Positions 10,623 through 24,620 of a stretch of 64,000 bases of DNA are shown piece after piece; the stretch's first letter is position 1, and every line of letters begins with the position of its first letter. A program made the position numbers and the translations under genes. Source of the DNA: Lingula anatina (lineage: Eukaryota > Brachiopoda > Lingulata > Lingulida > Lingulidae); assembly GCF_001039355.2 (NCBI RefSeq), contig NW_019775636.1, positions 261,802 to 325,801 on the forward strand. The letters run 5' to 3'. The notes beneath the pieces were generated by a model. The model made no database searches, was not told where the DNA came from, and was given only the letters and a program-made list of their open reading frames with translations.

Positions 10623-13114
10623 CATATAGTCAGACATCATAACTGTGAATAAGATTATAGATGATGTTGATTCTTCTCTCATCACTGTGTGTATCTTTGC
10701 AGCACCAAGGTCTTTGAATAAACGGAAATAAAAACAAAGAAAAAGCGTAGTTAGCCTTATACCGTTTTATAGCAATAGCAAAAATGATAATTCTGATGTT
10801 TGATGAAATTCAGAGCCCCTTTTGATTTTTTTTTTTTTTTTTTTTTTTGCTTGCCACCAGGCAAATGTAACTTATGCTGTCTTTAGAAATCAAATATTGA
10901 CTATTATAACCAGACAATGAGTCAAATGAAAGCATTCAAAAAGGAGTCTCAAATAACACGAACATGCTGGTACAGGTGCTTGTTACTGTAACTGTTGTAA
11001 TTTGAAAAGAGACACGAACAGTCAAGACAACGCGATGAGCTACATTAACATACTTCCTATGTTTTAACACAGCTGACCGAAAGATGAACCTTAGCTACGT
11101 CTACAAGCCGCCTATCATGCCCCAGGACACTCGTATTATACCGGATTACCTGGATGAGAAGGTTGAACAGCATCCAGATCGAGAGGCGGCCGTCTATTAT
11201 GCATTAAATGGAGAGAGGTCCTCCTTCACGTTCAGACAGTTACAAGACCAGTCCGTGCAATTTGCTACAGGTATTGGATAAGTTACATATTATTTATCCA
11301 TTTGCTGATCTATTTATTTAAGTAATTTTATTTACGTTGATGTTACAGGTATCCCGGTATATTAATTCTCTATAAAGCGGGTTGCAAACATTTTAATGTT
11401 AGAACACCTTAAATTAATAATAATATATAATAATTTATTTGCTCAAATCGCAACCTAAAGGTTGAAATTTTACAAATTAAAAAGGGAAAGCATGTACAGT
11501 TCATTTTTTGTGTGTTTTTGGCTTTCATAAGAAGCGTGTTTAATGAATTTTTTCATTCTTCCATATTAAATCAATATTAATGAATGAATTCCAGGTCTTA
11601 TAAGGAGAGGAGTAAAGTTAAGAGAACGTATTCTGCTGATTGCGCCAAATTGTTTGGAATACATCATCATCATCGAGATGGCGTGTGCGAGAATCGGTGT
11701 TTGCCTCATATTCCAAAAATTCGGTTCCCCGGCAACTGATGCAGTTGAAATGGCCAAAGCCACGGGTTGTTCTGCCGTCATCGTATGCACTTTCGGCTCC
11801 TCTGCTTTATACGGTGAAAGTATCGTACAGGAATGGAAGAAAGCTCAAAGAGATGGCAGCACCGATCCTCTCCTCGCAATATGCGCCGGGTTCAAAGCTA
11901 CCGAAGGTAACCTTTCTTACGAAGACCTGGTCCGACCCAATGAATCGGCCAGTGCAGAAGAAATACACACCGTATTTGAAGTTCAGAGCGCGGTTCAAAT
12001 GGAAGATCCCTTGCTTGCATTAATGACATCTGGAAGCACAGGCAAGCCCAAAGTTGTCCAGTTCAATCACTTTCAGATCATCAGCTCTATCCGAGCTGCA
12101 TATTTCTTCCTGCTTAACATCGATGGAGCACGATATTTTAGCGATCGACCGTTTTCATGGGCCATTGGCGCGATTTTGGGCACGTATTTGATTCCGTTTG
12201 CTGGCGCTACACTGGTTTCGTTAGACTCTGAGATTTCGGTCCGTAAAGGTGACGTCACCACGATAAAGAAGATTCTTCACGAAGAGAGATGCACACACGC
12301 CTTCCTTATGCCTTACATCATGTCCGACTTGATACACGCCGGTACTATACCACACGATGGACTCTCACTCCTGAAGTATACATTCACAGGTGGACAACCA
12401 TTGGTCAAAGAAATGGCGTCGAAGTTCCTGAGGAAATTTCCCAGTGTGCTTCTAAGTCAGGGGTACGGCTGCACGGAGTTTTCCCCCTTCGCCCACCAGA
12501 GATATTCCTCCGCCTCAGACACAGACGCGGTCAACTTCAACTGTCTGGACTTTCTGCCAAACATTGAAGCGAAAGTTGTAGACAGCGACGGTCGAATGGT
12601 GAAGAAAAACACGGTCGGGGAGCTTCTTCTACGAGGACCGCAGGCATTTGACAGGTACCTTAACAACGAAGAAGGAAACATGGCTGCCGTTACTCCTCAG
12701 CATTGGTTGAAGACCGGCGACCTCGTCACCATGAACGATGACGGCTGCATCCGTTTTGTTGCGAGGATGTCAGACGCCATCACGAGGGCTGCGGTGCTAA
12801 TATATCCTGTTGAAGTCGAGATGGTGATATCTAGACACCCAGATGTGGATCAGGTCGTTGTGGTAGGAGTTCCTGATGAGAGATTCACCCAGGAGTTGTG
12901 CGCATGCGTCATCCTCACCCACAGTCCTGGATCCTACGAGAAACGCCTGGCTACCATTAAGGAATGGACGTCAGATCAGTTTCCGCCAGGTCCAGATGGC
13001 CTTTCTCTTTCTCCCAAGTATTTCATCTCCTTCCAGGATTTTCCTAAAACAGCCAATGGGAAAACCAGCCGACGTGATCTTACAAAGATAGCAGCTGAAA
13101 CATATGGGTGTTGA
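9845..13114 (+). CDS. Acyl-CoA synthetase, ACSF2-like, copy 4 (complete)
   Basis: Exons 9845-9872 (METRLTKYY), 11073-11270 and 11595-13114. Introns are phase 1; 1,746 nt gives 581 aa. The last exon has one extra ATC codon (EYIIIIE against EYIVIE in the others), probably slippage in an ATC run. Motifs: TSGSTGKPK 220-228, GYGCTE about 365-370, TGDL 449-452, catalytic Lys 565. The post-hinge loop is TRAAVL. The part before the ATP loop is close to copies 1 and 2, but the following segment (NHFQIISSIRAAYFF, FAGATLVSLDSE, DFLPNIE) is its own. In acyl-CoA synthetases this segment helps form the acyl pocket, so substrate preference may differ (inference). Confidence 0.9.
10084..10108. repeat. Poly-T run
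   Basis: About 25 T in intron 1 of copy 4. The copy 3 counterpart (6257-6263) has a far shorter T run. Confidence 0.9.
10587..10622. repeat. (ATT)n microsatellite
   Basis: About 12 units. It directly follows the MITE-free site that matches copy 3. Confidence 0.92.
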
Positions 13115-14450
13115 AAAAATGAATTATCCTGCTGATTATTTATACGAAATGGAATAATCTCGTTTTCTTCGGTTATATTTAAGGACATTATAAAACAATA
13201 TACATAAGAAATCTCAAATGAGATGACTTTTTAAAGAATAATAGGCTTTATCTCTCTTAATTAACATTCACTGCATACATGTTTTTAAAATATTCATTAC
13301 ATACATGTATTTAAAATGAAACTGGCTACTTTAGGCTAGATCTATAGGTTGAAAACTGGGTTCTTCTAAAGGGCATATAAGAATACAGAAGTGTAATTTG
13401 GTTTGAGACTGATACATGGATTGTGCTTCTACTTGTATATCTTAAATATTCTAAAATAAACTTTTTTCTTGTTGTTCTAATGACGTCAAACAATGATTTT
13501 AAAAATGGTTAGTAACGAGTATTCCTTTGTTTAGCAAGTGCATTAATCAAACAACATCGCAGTTGAATTGTCTTGTCCCGTCGTGACCTCAGTAATTTAA
13601 GACCTTGCAACATTTCACGTCACATTTACCCTTAATTCTTCCTAGCTTTTTACGTAGATCGTTACATATATATAATGCACGTTCAACACCTTTTTACTGC
13701 CAGTATGCTCCGGCTCTATTAATGTATTTACTCAAAAGCCCCTTTTTCAAACAAAAAGAAGAGGGTTGGTTGTCTACTTCCATTTCCCTACAATCCAGTG
13801 GAAAGTACAAAGAAAAAAGTGCAAAGAAAAGTATTTTTTGACAATCAAAAATAACTTTATGTCCCTGCATCTGTCAAACAACATGACACATAGACAACGA
13901 TGGATAATAAGTCATACTGGGCTTTCTTTGGCGAAATAATTTGGAGCAAAGTCAAAATCAAGTTATTTTTTTAATAAGAGTGTAATCAAATTATCTATGT
14001 ATTGAATTAGATAATACAATTGAAGAACTACGATTTGTGGAATTTATATGAGAATTTGAGAAAGTCATTTAATACAATCGAAACAACTATGTCTTTATTT
14101 AAAATTTCTCACCTGTAGCAATTGCAGACACGTTTCGCCGCCCACGTATGATGTCGTAGATATCTCCCAAAGTAACTCGTATGCTTGCTTTTGATATATA
14201 TCCGCTATTTTCGTACAAATATCTGAATTCATCTCATTTAGTTTAATCTTTTTTTTTACCTCGTATGGGATGGGGATATTTGGGTGTTGTAAATAATCGA
14301 TAGAATAATATGTCTCTCGGGCAACCCAATTACTGCATTGGATTGAGGCGTTTGTGAAAAATTTTTTTTCATTTGGTATAATTGAAGAAATGGAGTCATT
14401 ACGTAATTCTGATACCGAATTTTAAAACGGCCCTTATCGCATGGCCTGAC

Positions 14451-14490
14451 CGCGCGCGCGCGCGCGGGTATGTGTGTGTGCGCACGCGCA
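14451..14490. repeat. Alternating purine-pyrimidine tract (Z-DNA type)
   Basis: Eight consecutive CG units, then GGTATG, a TG run and GCGCACGCGCA. Such alternating CG/TG DNA is known to adopt Z-form easily. Confidence 0.85.
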
Positions 14491-17400
14491 ATTTCTTTTT
14501 ACCTAGTAGGTTTACTTGTATCTTTCGTTAATTCTTAATATTAGTAATATTAGTATTTCATCAACCCTCTTGCTGCTTTTACATGTGATATCTATTACAG
14601 AATTGTTTGGATATATATACTTATAAAATAATAATAATTATATTTTTACTGACGTTGAGTAGTTTAATGGATCATCTTTGGAGTCGTAAACATTTCAAAT
14701 CAATTCTTTTTCTAAAATTGAGAGCCTGCCCAAGTCACGCGAAGTCGCAACTAAGTAGTCCAATGTCTTGTGGCTAGAGGGATAAGAAATGGATCATCAA
14801 CGTTGTTTCCTTTTATAATGTTCTGTTAATTGTTTTGATAAAAAACATGTATTACTGATTATTTCATGATATTCAGTATTGTGTGCTCTGAAATAGGACA
14901 TGGAGGCACGCTAGCACGCTTTGACTGTCAAGTAATTATTTTACTCCTACCAATCAATAGAGATGTTTTGGTACATGAAAACGGTGATACAGTGTATGTT
15001 CTTACGCCTGTACAACTAGCTCTGAAAATCATAAACAGTGGAAACTGGCTCTTCAATTCTTAAACCGTGAATATGATAGTAACATCGATATCAAAATCAT
15101 ATTTTATTCTCCAAAAGGTTTAAACTGGGCATTTATCTTGTTCGTATCTAAAATTGTATGAATAACTCGTAATACGTTTATATTGCTGAATTGATTATGG
15201 TGATTATGGTCCAAATTTTACTGATTCACTGAGGCAACATCAGCCAATCAGCCAATCAACATGTACCCAAGTATATTTTAATTAGTAGGATTGCTTTATA
15301 CAGTGTATGTCCTTTAAAATTATCCAAGTCACACCATCAGCGAATTACAGTAATCTCAAATGGAGCTAACATCCGTATCTGTATCTGCAGCTGTGCAAGT
15401 ACCCTTCAGTGTGAGTTGAGAACCTTCGTCTGGTTATGTTAGCTAAAAACTGTATCAGATGTCCAAATATTTATCCAATTTTTCATTTCGGCGCCCCAGA
15501 AATAACCCAGCTGCCTATTTGCGTAATAACGGACGTATGTAAATATTTTTCCGCGACCTTTGACGGCTTGCAGAAAAGCATATTAACCTCTGAGTTTGTT
15601 TTGAAGGGTTTCACTTTTGCCGTGCGGGGGCGTGCGCTGAAGATCTCACTCTGTGCTCGGCCGTAATTAGTCTTGTAGATCTACACACGTACAGACTGTT
15701 TTTGTTTATACTTTGGATTGTGCGGTTGTTTTTCTGCCAAATGGTTAGATATTGCATAGACACATAAATAAGCACATAAATGATTCAATCAATAAATAAA
15801 TCCATCGATTCAGTAAAAAGAAAACGCACGATTAAATATGCTTATATCTGATGTTCACTTTACCTTACTAAAACCACTACTGGAATCAGATGGTCAATTG
15901 TGATTTATTTCTCTGCTTTGTATATTTAATATATATATATATATATAATAGATATAAGTGCTAGGTTAGCAGCACTTAATTAGGATCAACTCTCACCGAT
16001 CAATTCCTGTTACAGCATTCTAGTCAATCGTAGACGCATTTAATGCATCTGAAATGAAGCTGTGTTAGAATTAACCTGGTGGTGGTGAAGGTAAAGTTGG
16101 ATTAGCTACGTGATCTGACTGACATTAATTTGAATGCAGTGTAAATTGGCTCACTGAAGTAAGTGGTTTTTAATTGACTATTCACATCAGAAGTTAAGTC
16201 ATCACAAGATACACCATTTATTTCAAAGGCAAGGAGCAGGGCCCTGTTTTACAAAATAAATTTAATAACTCAAGCTTAAAAATTGGTTTAAATTTAGACC
16301 CACATTATATTTTGACTTCAGACAAAATACGGTAAATTCGGTTAAATTTTATTATTTGCGTAATTTATAATAAAAAATATATTGAGTAGCAATGTTTTAG
16401 CCCAATATGCATTTCGTTCAAGAAGTGGAATATTAATATGGCTTTATTTTGAACTACGCACACCAAGTGGTTTGTTATAAGGTCTAGACCAATTCCTATG
16501 CTAAATTCTTTTGTGAAACCTTATCAGGAAAACTCCCTGCTTTTATCTTCGAACAACATACCGTTGTGACGTCAACCTAAGCATCTACCTTGTAGTTCGA
16601 GGATTCTGATTCTGTCCTCGAACTAGAGAGGTCAAGGTCAAGTGGTTCCGCCCCGCTTCACTCTCACCCCGGCTATGAGGACGAGATCGATACCTGGCGA
16701 CCCATTATGTGAGCAGAATACCATTAAATGTAGTGCACAAATCAAAAGCCGATTGCTGAGTATACTACTCATAATTGCCTGGATCGTCTGTTACATTCAG
16801 GGATTATTGTATGTGTTGACATTGCCCTGCCGTAGTGGAATGTTTCTTTTTGGTGGCTTTGTCATTTTATAATTCGAAAAAGGTGAGCAGAGTTGGTAGT
16901 TAATGGGTTTATTTATATGTCAAGGTTTTCTAAACATTCGGAATTATCGAAAATATGTCTGGGTTACCAGAGCCCTTAATTGTTCATGACCCATTGGCTT
17001 CACTTGTCCCTGCCACCGACACAGTATCTTTGTAGCGCAGTGCTTTAAGAGGTTTAGATATAATAGTATTCCCCTGTAACTTAAACACGAGTGGCTGGGG
17101 AAGATCGACTAATTGGAAAAAATATCCCAGATGCACACATGGGAGATACTTGGTTGTGAACCTCTTGACTTTACTTTGACACCAGTAGTGCACTTGTGTG
17201 AAGAAGATGTTCCTGACTCAGCCTCTGTATTCACCCTACCCCTGGATGTACATATTGCATGAAAATCGATGTCATTAGTCAACATGAAAAAAGAAATTAC
17301 AAAGAAGATAAAAAGAAGTTGGTGAAGTGCTGAACTCCTGAACCTCTCCACTCACACTAGCCGCCAAAGAAGTGTCTATATTGATGTACACAGGATAAAC

Positions 17401-17618
17401 TCAATCTTAGTGTCTTGAATATTAACTTATGTTGGCCTTTACATAATATCGGAATGAATATGAAGCATTTGCACAGAAGCAAATTTTAAATGTGTAGGTG
17501 GAAATCAGAAAAAAAAGTATAAATAGCGCAACGGTCGAATTCCCAAAAGCCCCTTGCTTCTTGCACATAAGGCTTGTGTGGTTGAGTTATTTTTTATTTA
17601 TTTATTTTTTAATTTTTA

Positions 17619-17649
17619 TTTTTTTTTTTTTTTTGGGGGGGGGGGGGGG
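17619..17649. repeat. Poly-T followed by poly-G
   Basis: About 16 T directly followed by 15 G. Confidence 0.9.
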
Positions 17650-18960
17650 TAAGTGCCTCTTCCCTTTAACCCTCTATTATTATGTCTATGCATATAATGC
17701 AAGTACAGTATATTGAACAATTCTAGGCATTTTAGAAAATATTTTGATGCACAGCTGAAAATAATGGCATGACAAACCCCTTTCCCTGCCTCTAGCGAGG
17801 TGTCTGTTCAAGATTGAGGGGGTTGACGAAGTTGAGGAGACTAAGGGGGCTCATTTCCAGTGACACAATCGGTTTACGCAGATCGATCCGACTCCCCGGG
17901 TACTCCCGCTGAATGCAACCAGATGAACATATTTGCATGTACTCCCCTCCTCCTTGTGTTGAGCAGAATACAGAAAAAGCTGGTGGTTACAGGTATATAC
18001 GAGTACTTTGGAAAGAAGCGGAGAAGTGTTAATTAGTTAATGATTAATGTAATGTTAATGTGATCAGCGAGAGTCCCCGTGGAGTTGAATCGATCTACCT
18101 AGAACTATAGTTTCATTAGAAATGAGCCCATAAACACAGCCTCTCTGTGCATACACTGTCAGCCTCCTAGTGATTCAACAAGGTATAGTTATAAGCTGCA
18201 GGGAAGTAGAAGTCGACCTCCTACGCTTCGTGCTTTAATCTCAAATACCAGATGACTTGAATGCAGTCGGTGGTTTATCATTTCAACTGACAGAAGAGAG
18301 AAAAGGGTATTTCAGGATATTTCACATCATATGCAGTGTATATGCTGTGTTGTAAGTCGATTTCGCTTGCAATTTCAGCTTAGACTGACTTGCACGTTGT
18401 CTCTCAATTGAAAAACATGGCGATTTCAATAAGATGAGTCGATGGTACATGTTATTAACAGGGACAGGGAAGCTACTGATTGCTAGTATTTACAAGATCT
18501 ATCTCCGTTGCACGATACAATGTAGGTATCTACCCAGCCAGAAGATCGTCCATGCTGCCTCCTGACTCAGAGGCGTTTCCACAGAGTGCACGGTCACACC
18601 AATGGTCAGATAATACCCTAGGGATATCGGGGGCAATTCTAATGCTATAATACTCATCATACAGTGTTAGTCGTCGTCCGATTCTGTCTGGAAGTAATCG
18701 ACCCCGTACATTGTCTCCACGGACCCTGGTGTTCGTGGCACGTGTTTGAAATGATGATTGCCTCGTAATTAGAAAGCACACTGGCGACACGAAACCGCTC
18801 TCCTTGTGTGCCCATTGGATTGCATACAGGAAAGACTGCTACAGTAATTTAACGGCACAGTGAGACGCAGGTTGTTGCCTATTCTATAGAACAGAACCGT
18901 AGTGTGGATATATGTGAATAAAAGGGATCTTTCCGACTCGGATATATAAAATACCGATCG

Positions 18961-19337
18961 CTTAACAGAAGCACCGCGGGACATTTGGAATTGTCTCGAC
19001 TTACAGAGACATTTTAAATGGTCGGCATTTCAAAGAATACCAGACATCAGCATGGGAAGACGCACACGTTTATATTGATGTAATGGTGCGTTGTTCTGAT
19101 TCATATAGATATACGACAGGGATGGAATACGTTTTCTAAACACACTTTGGATATTTCAGGGACAAAGGAGATCGTGAGAACCCCCAATGCTTTTGGATCG
19201 AAGCTTATTTTGAAGGCATTCTGAAATTCAGTGTATTTATCTGCGTGAAGCACGAGATTTGTGTTTTAATGCGGTGTTGGCATTTGCTTGTACAGTGAAC
19301 AAGATTGACTTACTGCCTCAGCTGAGAAGAAATACAG
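18961..19337 (+). other. Candidate 5' noncoding exon (weak)
   Basis: A somewhat GC-richer stretch ends in ATACAG|GTAGGC, a good donor sequence. No long frame is open across it, so if transcribed it would be a leader or lncRNA exon. The left border is arbitrary. No partner is proven; the next candidate exon on the + strand is at 28,412. Confidence 0.15.
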
Positions 19338-22300
19338 GTAGGCGAGGTTCGATTTATAATCTTTTGAAACAGCAATCGTAGATTTATGGCAGGTTGAAAT
19401 GGCCGGAAAAGCAAGGGAGTTCTATAAATGTTTTTGCCTGTTTAGCTACTGACTTTGATCCAGGGCGTTTAGTGCGATGAAATTATCTATCATTTTCTCT
19501 GTCTGCCTCTGTGTTTGTCTCTCTGCGTTCTCAGTATGTCTGTGTCTGTCCCTATATAAATGTATGAAGATACCTATGATTGCTTGTGCACTTTTTTACC
19601 AACACTATAAATGCAGTCACCATTATCGGACAGGTATCTCCTGATAATTAATTCCTATTCGACTGCCAAGCTCAGTTAGATCAAACAACCAAACCCGTAT
19701 GTGTATGTGTCCCACGTAGTCAATTTCTTTACTCAGTATACGGATCAAGCGGCTGTGTAAAGAAAATTACGGAGTGGGTAAATATATATGTGACATATGT
19801 AAACCAATCAACTTCATATATCTGACGACAGAGCCTTAAAGTAAGAGATAACGTCCCAGTATAAGTCAGTGATACTTTGTGTCAATCTAAGCACAGCCAA
19901 CACACAAATACATTTATATACCTCGAATTAAGTCATTTTAGATATTTAATTATGGGTACTAGACAAGTCTAAGTACTCTCAATGAAATATTTTACCATTA
20001 ATCAAGTGTTTCTGTCTGGCATATCTTAGTTGTTAAATAATGAAAAACTGTCAGAGAAGGATTTCATCAGCTGTGTTATTTATAAGAATAAAAAATCTTC
20101 GATCAACAACTAATATGGACAGCTAATATTAGCTCCAATATATCTCCTGAATAGAGGCTATTCACCTGGATAGCCTCATTCCCTGATGAAGATGCTCTGA
20201 GAAACGTCAAAATAAAACATTAGCTGTCAATAATAGCTGCTGATCGAAGGAAAAATTAGGATGTGGATAAATGCAAGCGAGGATTGAGAAAATGACCATA
20301 TTTTTTTGTAGCAAATTATTCACTTGCTTTTCTTTACATAACATATGCATCGATGGTCTTCCCAATGCAACATGATGTCACTTGCTATGTTCAACATATG
20401 CATTATTATTTTCAATATTTAATTTTGAAGATGTATTTGTACAGATTGTGTGACATTGTCGGGGTTTCGACTAGGACCTCATTCGTGTCGACCATTACCT
20501 ATAAGTAAGAAGAAACTAGGCACCAATAACATTAATGCAAGATCCTTAAGTTCCCCTGCTTACAACTGGCATAGCGAAATTTAACCGATGCCAAAAAGTG
20601 AAGAACAGCTACACTAAACGGCTTTTCAGATTTCCAGGTCAAGGCTGAATTGTCCGCCTTCATAGATTACACCATTATTGACATGCCGTATCCAAAATTG
20701 ATTGTGTCATCGCTTATCTTACTATTGGCAATCAAAAGCGTGGAGAACTAAGGAGAAAAATAAACAATCTTTACTGAATATTAGCCAAAAAATTATTTGA
20801 AATTAATTTAATGAAATTATGAATGTTTTTCCAGATCCCAAGCGTCCCGCGATATATATCTGTATACAAGTTTACTCATAAAGTAATTTGGTTGCAAACT
20901 TCACTTATGTAAGGTTGGCGAAATGCCTGCTTCGTAGCTCTTCTAACTGATGAGGAAGCTGCGTGTAAAGTTAATATGGAAAACGACTAATTTGGTGGGC
21001 TTCAGTGCAGGACCAATGCGTCAGTGTTCTAGTCAATAATTGGAGTAGTTTGAGGTAAGGTTTTATTTTTGTACTTAGGTTTTTTATCTTCTTGGAGTAC
21101 TATCGGTCAGATAGTTTGACATTGTCAGATATAGCTGACCGACATGGACTGTCATGTTTTTAATGATAATACTGTCAAGAGTTTTAAAAATACTGGCTGG
21201 CAAGCTGTGGAAAGACTGACCGCTGTGCAAGCTGCACTGTTGAATTTAATGAGGGCGAGTTCTCCACACACGGCGGAGAGCAAAGGTCTGGTGTTCTTCT
21301 AATTTCGTGACCCGTCGATTTCGTTTGCGAGTATATAATACAGTAAGTGCGTGCATTTCTTTGTCATTATCTGATACCGATTAACGACTCCGCCACCCAG
21401 CTGAGCCAGCAATAATGATGCATGTAGTTTACAAAGGTCGGTGCCAATAGGTCTATGTAATTGATAGAAATTAGGAGCAACTGAGGTCTAAAATGGTTAG
21501 GAAAGCACAGTTAATCGTCCCATGTTACCGTTAGTTGGTTTCTGTGCTCAGCTGTATGTATCGTTGGTCTATATTTGAGTCTCTGGAGATGCATGTTTCT
21601 GTAATGGAGAGTGCATATTCAACAGTTGCTCCAATAGTGGTATCTTCTAGCCTATTACCATGAGCGGCAAAGAGTGCACGGTTTCATAACACACTTCTAA
21701 TGGTAATTACTAGTACAGTAAAATGATCTTTAGTTTGGGTTTGCTACGTTAAAAAAATCAGTAAATGTTTTTACAACACCATTTTCTCAGAAACGTTTGA
21801 TCAGTTTCAGTTTGACGTGATAACGCGCAGTATGCATTTAAAATTCACCGAAAACTAAAGTTTTTCAGCTTTACGAAATAGGAAAAAAGAACTAGAATGG
21901 AGATAGTTCACTGTTGTTAATATCAACGAGATCACTCTTTTGCAATATGTGTACACGCAAATGCATAAACATGAATGTATTAATTTCCAATGAACATCGT
22001 ATATATTTATCTTTAATAAATTAACCTAGGACACGAAAACAGATCATATAAACGCAGGTCATACATACTTTAACTTCCAGTACATATTTCCTGGACATAT
22101 GCTGGTGTATATTTCATATATTCTAACCTCAGCCGCTATCTCGCCAATTATCAAAATGTTTTTTTCTAACCTAAACGAAATAATAAGAATAACTATGGAA
22201 CTTTTCCCATCAGCTGGACTTGGCAATATTAGCAATGGTATATAATAGAAGCCCGCCAACGTATTCTGTCCTGTTTCACAAAAGTATATCCTAAAATCAT

Positions 22301-23993
22301 AGAACCGACTACGTCAAGTCGATCCTGCGATACTGCTCCAAGAGCAGTAATGATTCTTTGACAGTTAGTGCATTTAATATATTTAAAATATCCCATGGCT
22401 CCGTTCAGAGTAAAAAAAAGCGTTAAGACAATTTTCTGTAAATGACATAAAAAGGACGGGAGCGACCTTTTTTTTTTTGTGAAACGTGATTAGACGTCTC
22501 TATCCTAACATATAAAGATCTTAGTCCAAATAATGTATTTATCCTTGTTGTAGACCAGGTCTCTGGCGCACGTTTCCAGGGACTCAGTGGATTCAGTGTT
22601 GCGTGTTAAGCTTACTGACTTCAACTGGCACGATGCCTTTTGCTGTATACTTGACGGATGCAAAATGTGTTGGTTTAATCTTGTTCAGGGCCAGAATGGT
22701 ACTCTGATGGAGCCTACCCATACCATAGCTTCCTCTGCCAAGGTAGAAGGATGTCCTCATTCGCGTCGCCTTTTAATCTGAAAAAAAGTTCTTCACTAAT
22801 GTCAGGATACACGTCACAATTGTTCAGCTGGGAAATCAACGATTAAAATCCCGACTGAATCTGGTGCATTATTATTATTGTTATTATTATTATTATTATT
22901 AACACTTTGGCGGAGATATGTATTTTTGAATTTGAAAAAAAAAAGCAAGTCTACTGCTCATCAATTAGCAAAAAGAGACAGTAGTACAGGTACGTATTGC
23001 TTAACACGTTGACCACGTCGAAACGGGTGTTATAGTAAAACGTTACCTGGCTAAAAATCTTGCAATCAAAAAAGCTTTAATGAGCATGTCGTTGGCACTG
23101 AAAATGAAAATTAGATTCTGAATTACATTCAAGAGTTCGTCCAAGTCCATTGTATACCGGATATAGGCGAGGAACCGAGAGGAGGGGCTGGTGTATTACG
23201 CTAGACCCTAGACGCACACACACACACAAACACACACACACACACACAAACACTTACTTTAACCGCGTTGGTCGTAAGTGCAGGAAGCAAGATAGTCTAA
23301 AGATAGTCTCCATAGTCGGTATTGTTAATATATATTTTTCATTTATCTAATTTTGAATTGTAAGCCCCCCGCTAGCACACACACACACGAACGCTGACGC
23401 ACCAAGTCACGCTTAACAGTTGCTCTACACTTATAATACCTGCGTCAAGTTGTTTATGTTTTTCGAGGCACACACAGTAACATCTATTATTTATCATATT
23501 ATTAACAAGATGATAGCACCTGGAGACAAACGGGAATCGATAATTACGAAGAATATAATCTCAAAAGTGCCGAGTTGGCAACCCTGCGGGCAGTAGTTTA
23601 TCTTTCATGTCTTTGGTTGGCATACTGCCGCTGCGTATATATATAATTGATCGAGTTAAGGTATGTGGAGCTTGTACAGGTTGTGGTTGGCATATCTCAG
23701 CTATGTAAGTGAGTACTACTTGTAAGTAATTTAGGGTGCTTACTTTCAAGGCTATGGTTTTGCGAGATAACGTATGTGCGTGTACTTCAGAATCGTGTGT
23801 GCGCGTGTTTGTGTGTAAGCCTACATGTGTTGCAGTGTGCTTGTGCGCGTGTACATCTGTACGCGCTTGTGCGGACCATAATTTTGTTATTTTATGGGAG
23901 TGCGCATGTTAGGGTTGGTACATGAACAAGCGCGTGCGATTGCGTTTGTGTTTATTTTATTCATCAATTTTATATCGCCGTGAAATGTGTTGG

Positions 23994-24042
<49 letters not shown>
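23994..24042. repeat. (CT)n microsatellite
   Basis: About 24 uninterrupted CT units. Confidence 0.95.
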
Positions 24043-24047
<5 letters not shown>

Positions 24048-24541
24048 GACTGTTAACTTTTCTCATCAATATCAGCTGAGCTCTAGGTATTCCAAACCGC
24101 TTTGTGTAACTTACACAGAGTGTATCTTTGTTGCAAGCATACCCGAGGTCATATTGACACTTTGGGAGAGTAAGTTCTACACCATATTTGTCCAGCACTT
24201 GAGGCAGCCTTCAGTTGCATGTAGTAATCCCTCACGTAGTTTATACGTTTTTATCAATATCTTGTGCATCCAGATACTATTAAATTGCTCAATGTAGAAA
24301 TGTTTAATGGCAGGTAACAGGTAGCTATAGAAGACTGTCAGGTACCGGTGCAGTACGTGGGCAACTTAACTGTGGTAAATACTTTGGTAAAAAACAATTT
24401 TTTTCAATTGTCAGTATTGGTATGGAAGGGACAAATGATGAAATTAATATCTGTAAATGAATAGTGGAAGAGAAAATGATACTGTACATGTTACTGGGAT
24501 GTTTTTATCTCACGCTGCTCGTACATATGTTTTGTGGTGGT

Positions 24542-24620
24542 GGTGTGTGTGTGTGTTTGTGAGTGTGTGTGTGTGAGTGTGTGTGTGTGAGTGTGTGTGT
24601 GAGTGTGTGTGTGTGTATGT
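24542..24620. repeat. (GT)n with regular GA interruptions
   Basis: A TG tract broken by repeated GAG triplets roughly every 14-18 bases, giving a second-order period. Confidence 0.92.

Larger units (their letters stand above)
13115..18500. other. Gene-poor AT-rich stretch after the synthetase cluster
   Basis: It begins with the probable 3' UTR of copy 4 (an AATAAA at about 13,455 is one possible poly(A) signal). No open frame longer than about 80 codons and no recognisable protein domain were seen. It contains the Z-DNA-type tract, a TA repeat (15,930-15,948) and a poly-T/poly-G tract. Confidence 0.6.

Noticed and set aside
23980-24297. Ser-Leu and Arg-Glu repeat peptides at the CT tracts
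   Set aside because: Pure translation of microsatellites.
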